64,000 nucleotides of DNA, from contig JACKQL020000082.1 in the NCBI GenBank assembly GCA_018296165.2, forward strand, positions 62,001-126,000. The letters run 5' to 3'. The first letter of the stretch is position 1. Every line of letters starts with the position of its first letter. A program made the translations under genes and the position numbers. Origin of the DNA: Termitomyces sp. T153 (Eukaryota > Basidiomycota > Agaricomycetes > Agaricales > Lyophyllaceae). The notes below the pieces were generated by a model. That model searched no databases, was not told where the DNA came from, and saw only the letters and a list, made by a program, of their open reading frames with translations. This document shows positions 56,650-64,000 of this stretch, in pieces.

Positions 56650-58184
56650 AGGGCGAATGGAGGAGTGGTGGGTACACTGGTGAGCTGCTTGTACAAGGGG
56701 TGAGTGGTGCCAGCAATGCTGTATGCAGCAGATATTTGGTGCAGGCTGGATGTGGAGGTAGAAAGCAGGATGCTGAAGGGATCACAGAGCTTCAAGGCCA
56801 TGTTAGGATGAGTCCAGAGGTCAGGAGCAATACAGGCTCTGGTGGTGTTAAGAATCATGCCAGGTGACCTATTGGATGTGCATGCAGGCTTCTTACCTAT
56901 TGACATGAGGATACAGAAGCCCTGTGTTAAAGCAGCAGCAAGTATAGCCACCCTGACAGAGACCCACCCTCTATACAAACAAGCAAGGTGAGCAGCCAGC
57001 CTTGTACAGAGGCACTATGTGCCACTGAATTACATCCTATGAGCATTTGGAAAACTCCCAGAAAATGTCAAAACAATCAATGTCATACAAAGAGGACCAA
57101 ACTGGAGGTGCCCTGTGCAGGTGACAATTCATGGGTCTGTGGATGAGGTAATTGAGAGGGAGTGGATGAGCAACCCAGACATCAGGGTGTATACAGATGG
57201 GTTAGGATACAAGGGAAGGGTAGGCATGGTGGCAGTACTGTTCTGAGGATTTCAGAGGGCAAAGGTGATGAGGAAGTGTTTAGGGTCAGAGAGGGATCAC
57301 ACAGTGTTTGAAGGAGAGTGCATGGGACAGGTGACAGAAATGGAGCTGTTGAGGGAAGAGCTGAAGGAGATGAAGAGGAAGGGCTGTAAATGGCAAGGGA
57401 AATTGTGCTAGCCACAGACAACCAGGCAGGGATGCTCACCCTTCAAGATGCAGGGCTGGGAATGGGATGTTACCTTATTGATGGGTTGTTGGAAGGAATC
57501 TAAGGGATCAAAGCAATTGACTCAAACATGAACATAGGAATATACTGGACACTGGGGCACAAATGGATCAAGGGCAGCACATGTGCAGATGCAGAGGCCA
57601 AGAAAGTGGCTGAGGGCAAGGAGACATACTTGGGCAATCTGGAACTCCTAAAGAAACCACTTCCCAAGTCCAAGGCAGCAATTGTAGCATGGCACAAAAA
57701 GGCATGAAGACAAGCAGTGGAGAGGCACATCAAGAAATCATCAAGGTTCAAGAGGACCAAGGCAATAGACCCTAACATGCCAAAGACCAGAGGGATAGTC
57801 ATGCTGTTGGCAGACCTCCCACACAAGCATGCTGCACTGCTAGTTCAACTCTGCACATGGCATTGCCCCCTTAACCAATACCTGCACTGCATCCAGAAAG
57901 CAGACTTGCCCACATGCACTGCATGTGGCAATGGTGCCAAGACAGTCAGCCACTACCTACTAGATTGCCAGGCACATGAGAGACACCGCCACAAACTCCA
58001 CAAGATGGTTAGACCTGAGCCTGATGCCCTCAGCACCCTCCTAAGTGATCCAAATGCAATGAGAGCCCTATTCAAGTACATTCACACAACGAGACATTTC
58101 CAGAGATCCTATGGAGACCTGACAATTACCTCAGAGGTAGGTGGCGACCCCAATTGGCCTAAGAGAAAGAGAAAGAAGCAGTAG
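56650..58184 (+). pseudogene. Connection, RNase H and C-terminal finger of the second LINE
   Basis: Across frames: VVPAMLYAADIWCRLDVEVE, then DLLDVHAGFLPIDMRI, RNase H start DIRVYTDGLGYKGRVGMVAV (catalytic Asp in YTDG), and the well kept C-terminal frame 57717-58184 (155 codons) with LCTWHCPLNQYLHCIQKA, CTACGNGAKTVSHYLLDC (a CCHC-like finger) and LSTLLSDPNAMRALFKYI. Confidence 0.8.
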
Positions 58185-58437
58185 AGACAACTCATGAACA
58201 GATGCTGTGGCCTTCAGTATGCTAACACTTAATTTTTAATGTACGTACAGATAGGCCTCACATAGGCATAATTTGGACTCAAGCCCAATTCCAGGTGCAA
58301 CACAGGTGTTCATGCAGTGTCACCCAACTAGTTACATACGACTTACTTACAACAGGCGATGCACGTACAGACTGTAGTGCAGTAGTAGTACCTGACATAG
58401 GGCATGTCCCCAATGGGTCTAGGAATTTAAAAAAAAA

Positions 58438-58611
58438 CCACATCAGCCACATCTAGTCCAAACTTGCGATGAGCCTCAATACTTCCCCTGTATTTGCCAG
58501 ATCTTTGATTGCTGCCACTTTGAAGGAACTGTTTGATGAGATAGCCATTTGCAGCATGAATCTCAACACCATCAAAGGCAGCATTCTGAACAGCGTTCTC
58601 AACAGCGTTTT
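58438..58611 (-). pseudogene. Old Yellow Enzyme, internal fragment
   Basis: About 58 residues on the minus strand: AVQNAAFDGVEIHAANGYLI, then KQFLQSGSNQRSGKYRGSIE and HRKFGLDVADVV. This is the OYE core strand and loop (family: AGFDGVEIHGANGYL..QFL...SN.R...YGGS.ENR.RF). It is cut on one side by the LINE poly-A after VADVV and on the other by the start of the duplicated oxygenase segment near 58616. The next residues of the family, VVEAIG..R..IRLSPW, are exactly those that begin the fragment ending at 25716. Confidence 0.85.
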
Positions 58612-59267
58612 TTAAAAAGATTAGGATTTGTACGGAGAGGAAAGCCTTAATGTGCAGGAGCACATGTAAGGGATGGACTGCTCTTTCGACATCGCACGTT
58701 TGAAGCACCTCAAATAACTTCGTTGGATGCTGCCTTCTGCGAAATCATCGAGTATTCGGCGCATGTTTTGTAACATGTCGTCATCTTCGCGCGTCGTGCA
58801 GAGACAATCTTTTTGAGAGGACCGGTAAGTCGTTCGAAACTGATGTGATTCGGGTATTCTTGTGATTCTCACATGGAGTTTGTGTATATCCGTAAAGAAA
58901 GCAGGCTTGAACCCGGATAGTAAGTAGAAGTTTTTAGCAGCAGACGAATAACATTATTCATCACTTTTCGATAGTTATGTAGTTGCTAATTATGAGTTTT
59001 CGAAAGCTCGAAGCCGAAGCGGATAAAACCATAGTGAGGCCCGAGCGATATCAGAGGGAGGTTGACACATGGTTTTGAAAACTGTGTCCAGAGAATATAA
59101 CATTCACGCGGAAAACTAGCATGCGGGAACTCCGGCGGCGACTGTAGAGTAGTGTTTACTCGACATGAACCCTCCTAACAATATGAAAAACGTTGGGTGA
59201 TGCAGGTGAGGAGGGCGGAACCCAAAGTCATACATTGCCAGTGCCCATTACAATTGGTTACGTCAAG

Positions 59268-60857
59268 TCAGTTATAGTGCCGAATAACTACCCCTGCGAT
59301 TTCCTCTTCTTCTACTCCCTTATCCTTTCCCTCCTTTAAGGAAGTCTGTCCGTAGGAAGAGATCCTAGCCTTCCTGTATACCCCGGCTGTTGGAGCAAGC
59401 TCATCGTCCATCCTCCGGGTGATTCCAACGCGTTGAAGAACAGGGCTCTGCACCAAGGGAAGAAGCTTCACATCATCGTCAAACAACGAGAAATAGAAAA
59501 CGCCTAGGCGAGTAAGGTTCCGTTGATCTGGGGGTGGTTGGTGTACACGATGGATTGTTGCCTTGTAGAAACCGCCCGATAGAAACTCGAGACTGTCTCC
59601 TGCATTGACGACCTAGATTCTGTCGTCAGCGAGATCCTTGCCAGCGACGATAAATTTTCATGTTCGTTGTACCAAAGCGTTATCAATATGTTTGACCCAT
59701 TTCCACTCCCCGTCCGTAGTGCGGATTTGTAACGCTGAAACTGGCTGACTCCATAGAAGAGTCAAAGCTCCACTATCTACGATTGACGATTTGAGCAGTG
59801 GTACATGAGAATGTAAGAATGACACGATTGTGTTGCTACCTGTGTGACCCTTCAACCAGACATTTTTTGTCTTCTCTTCGTCTTCAGATGATCGCGGGTA
59901 ACTTGCAGCATTGGGTCGGATTGTTTTCAAAGTGACTATCGAAATGGATCTACTTACTATTTCATGAATCGGACTGACAAGACGTTTAGTAAGAATAGAC
60001 GAAGTTGATGAGGTGAGGAGACCATACAATATGTTTCTGACAATGGAGACGCCAGAGTGCTTTTCTCCACGAAAGTCTCTTCAGGAAGTTCGAGACCAAG
60101 AGCAAGCAACCTGGAGCATTTTCTCAGTGAAATCGTCACATAATCAATATTCTGTACCTAAAAAGTGGAAGAAGGATATTGAAATAGTTATGTCGCACAA
60201 AACCGTCGATCTCCGGCAAGAACGGCCGCAAAGCTTCTGGATGTTCTTTCAAAGTGACGTCGGTATGGACTATAGAAGAGGATTTTTAACATATTCGGAG
60301 CTTCTGTTAACAAGCGGCACCTACAGTTGTAGTGCTCGATCTGATCACGGACACCGGCATCGATGTGCTAGTGGGTTACTCAATAACTTGAGCATACGTC
60401 CAAATCCTGAGTAGAAGACATACCCAGAACTGACGTAGCTTGTATCCTTGGTAACTCCCGGCCTCCTGTATTTTGGCGACATATTTCTGTTTTTCCTCCT
60501 CGCTGACGGTAAAAGGGAGTTCAGCAATATCAAACATCCGTCGGGTCTTCCAAATAGAAACCATTAGGTCTTAGCAAATCAACTAGAGTAAAAAGACCTG
60601 TTCTTGACTGTATCCATGATTGATAACGTAGAAGAAACCGATGGTATTCATCGCATTGCATACATCCTTGACGAGCTCAGCCTTTCCTTCGGGGGTGCCA
60701 AATTTGGCAAGATCGATGATAGCTAGGTCTGCGAAGTCCACTGAGATCTCTTATCAGCTACAAATCAAGTGAATTGAATTCAATGACTCTCGCAATTTGC
60801 CTTTGTTGGATGGGGTGGAATGTGGCGAGGAGTTTCCAGAAGAGCTGTACCTGGCAT
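59268..60857 (-). CDS. 2-oxoglutarate/Fe(II)-dependent oxygenase, copy 2
   Basis: Same ten-exon structure as copy 1, every exon the same length: 60857-60851, 60740-60598, 60546-60424, 60367-60325, 60269-60158, 60110-60028, 59973-59958, 59901-59840, 59776-59673, 59612-59268 (345 residues). The iron ligands are kept (KGHT joined to DSGALTLLW; ATIHRVHQ). Differences from copy 1 are modest and partly silent: at the exon 5/6 joint, CGG in copy 1 is AGG here, both Arg. Others include T to I in the NTTGFF region, N to S after the HTD motif, and L to Q in ISSYGL. No stop, frameshift or lost splice site is seen, so both genes are probably functional. The substrate is unknown. Confidence 0.9.
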
Positions 60858-61829
60858 GGTGTATGAACAGGTAGGAGGTCCAATCCAAATGACGGGAAGG
60901 CTTAACGATGGATTGGTGATGAATAGGTCCTTTTATGATGTTCTACATACCTCAGGAGACAAATCAGATGACTGCGCTAAAAAAGCGTTTGAGCCGGGTG
61001 AACTTTCCCAAAGGTTCAATGATCCCCACGGGGTCAATCGTTCTCAAGGCTTAACCTTTACGGGGTTCCGCATGAGAGCCGCGTTGGCTTTCCTTGAGCC
61101 ACTACTGCTGTTACTGAAATGTGACTAAGTTCTGACTTCTCAAGGCGATGACTTACCTTGAGACAAATCATAAAGAACAGATGCAGCACCATGAGAATGT
61201 TCAATTGAACAGATGGCCCGAAGTTCTATCAGTAAGAAGGAGGTTCAGCTACACTAATACATTCTATTCAGAGAAGCTCTGCTAGAGGTATTTTGGCTTA
61301 TAACTTGGGAGAAAGAAGCAAATACGAAGATTCGGTTTTTGCCCTCCTTCCGATAGGTATGGTCCATGCGCAACACGTGTCGTAAAATGATCTAAAGTTA
61401 TGATTCGGATTAGATAAGATGCAGTCAGTGCCCACTGGATTATCTAAGTACAGTCTTCGACTCAAATACTTTATTCTGACGCAATTGTGGACATTTGGAT
61501 TAAGCTTGAGCTTGACATAATTTTTGTTGCACGTCGCGATTGGTCTCGCGATCAGCGTTCGGCCCCCGATTGTGCAGTAGTTCTCTGTCGACCGATGGCG
61601 ATCTTCCCAATTGTATATTTATCCTTCTCCCCTCACCCGTGCCTTCCTTTCGTGCCCTCTCTTAGCCACTTGGTGATGTACTTTCACACCACTTCCCCAA
61701 GTTCAGATGATTCTATGTTACTTTCTGGCATCCTGCATTATACTTCCCCTCGCTTCTTGTTCGCTCTCCTCCTTCGTAATCCCTGCTTCAACCCCTAGAG
61801 TAGTTGTAGTTTTATCTATACCTTGATCC

Positions 61830-62514
61830 TAAATCTCCACCAGAGGCTGGCAGGGTAATATATTACCCACCTGTCATCACAAGCAAAGCGTGATATATTG
61901 ATGCTTGTACTTACAAGACCATCCCAATATATGAAAGTCTGGTAATGTCACATGATGTCAACAGCACCAAATGTTGAACCAGAAAAACAGAAGTCAATGA
62001 AAGAGAATTGAATCAACCACCTTCTGAATGACAGGCACAATTCCAAGAAAGACACAGTAGAACCATTGAGCTAACAGGCCCAGTGATAAATTTTAACAGA
62101 TTAGGCCTATGTACCCATGAGGCCTGCCTGTTGAGTACATGGTTAGCCTGGTTGAGTTCAGTTAGAGTTCTGGTTAGGTAGTTAAAGGTTTGGTTAGGTT
62201 CTGTTAGGGTTCTGTTAAGGTTTTGTTAACATGCTAGGGGTGGCAGGGATATTTTGAAGAGGAGCAAGGCTCCCCTTATTACAATAGATTTATATTGTAA
62301 TCAAGGTTCCATGGTCAAGTGGTTATTCTTCTACCCATGGTTGCTTTTGGTATTGTGGTCACAGGTCCAATTCTTCCAATTGGCAAACTATTTGGCCAAA
62401 AATTGCTAGGCACATGATACTTGTCATTACAAGCTGTAATATATTAACTTGGCTTGTAGTTACATTGTTGTAATGTATGATTGTACCACCTGAACTCTCA
62501 AGGCTTAGGTGTCC
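61830..62514. mobile_element. Inserted repeat of about 0.69 kb, possibly tRNA-derived (SINE-like)
   Basis: Comparison with copy 1 shows a clean insertion: copy 1 reads TATATCTTGTATTTT where copy 2 has CTATACCTTG (to about 61830) and AAATCTTGTATTTT (from about 62510), leaving CTTG on both sides. Inside, 62312-62322 (TGGTCAAGTGG) and 62364-62373 (GGTCCAATTC) resemble pol III A and B boxes at a spacing compatible with a tRNA with a long variable arm. It has no coding capacity and lacks CpG. Confidence 0.5.
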
Positions 62515-62799
62515 AAATCTTGTATTTTTTTTTGTTTTTTCATTTTTGCTTGTCTCAGCAGTTGAAGGAGTCAAGAAGCAACAAGGTAAGTATTTACACA
62601 ACATCAGACCTTTGAACCCTCCATCCTGGTTCTGCCATTTTTGTCTTCACAGAAGACAATTTGAGTGGGGACTAGTATGCTAGGTATCAGTATCTGTAAA
62701 GGGATGACCCCTTTGGGTAATTCCAGTTGGACCATACAGGTGTTCAGTATTGTCCATCTGGATAGATGGAAAACAATGATCTCACATTAGGACACACCT

Positions 62800-62895
62800 G
62801 TCCCAGAGAGACTCCAACTCTTGATCTTCTGATGTTACATGTGACTTGAATTTGGTATGATAGTTGGATGCTGGGACCAACTAAGCCATGGGACA
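62800..62895 (-). tRNA. tRNA-like sequence, array copy 1 (probable pseudogene)
   Basis: Minus strand: TGTCCCA at the 5' end pairs perfectly with TGGGACA at the 3' end (7-bp acceptor stem). Box A is TGGCTTAGTTGG at the right distance. The T-arm is AAGAG-TTGGAGT-CTCTC (4 of 5 pairs; the loop has lost the usual TTC). The extra length (96 nt) would sit as an intron after the anticodon loop. The anticodon would be ATC here; the anticodon stem is not convincing. Confidence 0.4.
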
Positions 62896-63039
62896 TGTTA
62901 CATAGGGCTTGAAGTGTTCAGGTGTTGTTATGTTCACATGACTATAGTGGTGTTGGGATAAGAGTTGGACTGGACAGGTGTTCAACCCTGTCATGCATCT
63001 GGATAGATGGAAAACAATGATCTCACATTAGGATGCATC

Positions 63040-63137
63040 TGTCCCAGAGAGACTCAAAACTCTCGATCTTCTGATGTTACATGCAACTTGAATTTGGTAT
63101 AATAGTTGTATGCTGTGACCAACTAAGCCAGAGGACA
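63040..63137 (-). tRNA. tRNA-like sequence, array copy 2 (probable pseudogene)
   Basis: Same layout; the 5' acceptor half is TGTCCTC and the 3' half TGGGACA (two mismatches). Box A is TGGCTTAGTTGG and the T-loop TTTTGAGTCTC. Anticodon position reads ATT. Confidence 0.35.
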
Positions 63138-63301
63138 TGCTAAGTGAGGGTTGAAGTGTTCTGGGGATGTTTTGTGCAGGAGTTGTTTTGTTTGCAAGAC
63201 CTTGGTGGTATTGGGATAGCAGTCAGATGTACAGGTGTTCAACCCTGTCATGCATCTGGATAGATGGAAAACAATATGATGATCTCACAGTAGGATACAT
63301 C

Positions 63302-63403
63302 TGTCCCAGAGACTCAAACTTTTCATCTTCCAATGTCAATTTCAAGCTTAGTTTCAGACAGAGCATAACAGTTAGATGCTGTGACCAACTAGGTCATGGG
63401 ACA
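63302..63403 (-). tRNA. tRNA-like sequence, array copy 3 (probable pseudogene)
   Basis: Perfect 7-bp acceptor stem TGTCCCA/TGGGACA. Box A is diverged (TGACCTAGTTGG). The anticodon position reads GTT (Asn). The T-stem is shortened by two bases. Confidence 0.35.
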
Positions 63404-63844
63404 TGTTACATGGGGCTTGAAGTGGTCCAGGGATCGATTTGTTGTGTTTGCATGAGCATAGTGGGAGTGGGATAAGAATTGGATGCATAGGTTTTCAAGA
63501 CCCTATCATTCATCTTGATAAATGGAAAACAATAATCTCACATTATATATGCAAGCCTTAAAGTGTTCAGGGATTGTTTTGTTCATGTTGGAGTGTCCAT
63601 TGTTCAGAGGTTGTGACAACTGCCACTATTGGACACTCAAAGTCTAATGTAACTGGTGGGAGCAAGCATAACAGTTGGATGCTATGACCAACTAAGCCAT
63701 GGGGTCATGGATATCTTTTAATGTACATACATGAGAAGAGTATATATAGCAGTCAGATGGTATGATCAACTAAGGCTATGGGACACATGAAGATTACAAA
63801 AAAGAAATTTTTGAAGAAAAAGGTCTACACCTAATTTCCCCACT

Positions 63845-63951
63845 ACCCCCAAGAGACTTGAACTCTTGATCTTTTGATGTCAATTTCAAGACTACTTTGA
63901 ATGAAATACAGCATAACAGTTGGAAACTGTGACCAACTAATCTATGGGACA
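63845..63951 (-). tRNA. tRNA-like sequence, array copy 6 (probable pseudogene)
   Basis: The T-arm is perfect (AAGAG-TTCAAGT-CTCTT) and the anticodon position reads GTT, but the 3' acceptor half is mutated (GGGGGTA). Copies 4 and 5 (near 63660-63705 and 63746-63788) keep only the 5' half. Confidence 0.35.
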
Positions 63952-64000
63952 CTGACACTAAGGGTGTGGGTCTTTGTGGTGTTCAGGACCTATCATCTGA

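Larger units (their letters stand above)
54426..58437 (+). mobile_element. Second LINE family (RT-RNase H), 5'-truncated, with poly-A
   Basis: RT begins inside motif YPERWKTFLIVVLRKSGKDN (about 54460-54530). After an unrelated or rearranged stretch (54575-54900) it continues to 55500. An LTR of family C interrupts it at 55534-56632. The rest, with the connection domain, RNase H and C-terminal finger, reaches 58184, followed by a 3' UTR and A9 at 58429-58437. It abuts OYE coding sequence at 58438. Its sequence differs clearly from the 31.7 kb LINE. Confidence 0.75.
58616..62697 (+). repeat. Segmental duplication, copy 2
   Basis: Direct copy of 21400-24806 with scattered substitutions and small indels. 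It has one large insertion (61830-62514) and a short extra piece near 61445-61476. Beyond 62697 the tRNA-like array starts. Confidence 0.85.
62740..63955 (-). repeat. Tandem array of units of about 240-260 bp containing tRNA-like sequences
   Basis: Shared landmarks recur along the array: GGATAGATGGAAAACAATGATC (62760, 63001, 63259; diverged at 63520), GTCCCAGAGAGACTC (62801, 63041; diverged at 63303 and 63848) and CCAACTAAGCCATGGGACA or close variants (62876-62895, 63119, 63384, 63685, 63930). Later units are partly deleted. CpG is absent. The window ends before the array clearly stops. Confidence 0.75.

Noticed and set aside
60013..60414. Plus-strand 133-codon frame in copy 2 (and 22820-23200 in copy 1)
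   Set aside because: It is antisense to exons 4-6 of the oxygenase; the minus-strand exon chain with conserved motifs explains the sequence.
1..64000. CRISPR array, bacterial operon or prophage
   Set aside because: The tandem repeats seen (65, 58/59 and about 250 bp) have no spacer-repeat pattern, and spliced genes and LINEs show a eukaryotic fungal genome.

Overview
The window looks like a transposon-packed chromosome segment of a basidiomycete fungus, most likely a mushroom-forming agaricomycete. The reasons are genes with many 50-70 nt GT-AG introns, a Plavaka-type DNA transposon, Tad-like LINEs with CCHC-knuckle ORF1 and RNase H, and Ty3/gypsy elements of the chromodomain type. I cannot name the genus. 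Two compositional worlds alternate. Transposon DNA is nearly devoid of CpG and rich in TG/CA, as left by deamination of methylated cytosine. Three CpG-bearing stretches (about 18.8-26.0 kb, 58.4-61.8 kb and their fringes) carry host genes.

Layout. 1-18.6 kb is a mosaic of broken Ty3/gypsy elements: a minus-strand element entering from the left edge, then rearranged pieces of a chromodomain family (LTR family A, TGTCAGGGG...CTTACA) in both orientations, a second LTR family (C, TGTCAGG...TGACA), and a 5'-truncated LINE with poly-A and a 13-bp target duplication inside a gag. 18.6-26.0 kb is host DNA: a frameshifted unknown gene, an intact six-exon Pro/Ala-rich coiled-coil protein gene, an intact ten-exon 2-oxoglutarate/Fe(II) oxygenase gene, and the 3' half of an Old Yellow Enzyme (OYE) gene. 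26.0-58.4 kb is a second transposon block: a TIR/tandem-repeat element, an internally deleted Plavaka transposase, a decayed basidiomycete gene, a full-length LINE with matching target duplication (31.7-38.1 kb), gypsy families A and B, an ORF with 47-residue tandem repeats, and a second LINE. 58.4-62.7 kb is a second copy of the oxygenase segment, again with an intact ten-exon gene, preceded by another OYE fragment. 62.7-64.0 kb is a tandem array whose units contain a tRNA-like fold.

Genes that probably still work are few: the two oxygenase paralogues and the Pro/Ala-rich protein; I worked out their exons by hand and the reading phase closes in each. The oxygenase pair arose by segmental duplication (about 3.4 kb, direct orientation, now 37 kb apart). 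The distal end of the second copy shows CpG-to-TG/CA change relative to the first, exactly beyond an inserted repeat. The two OYE fragments together read as adjacent parts of one protein, which suggests that the 26-58 kb block split, or was built next to, an OYE gene. Identifications rest on reading translated motifs, not on database searches.
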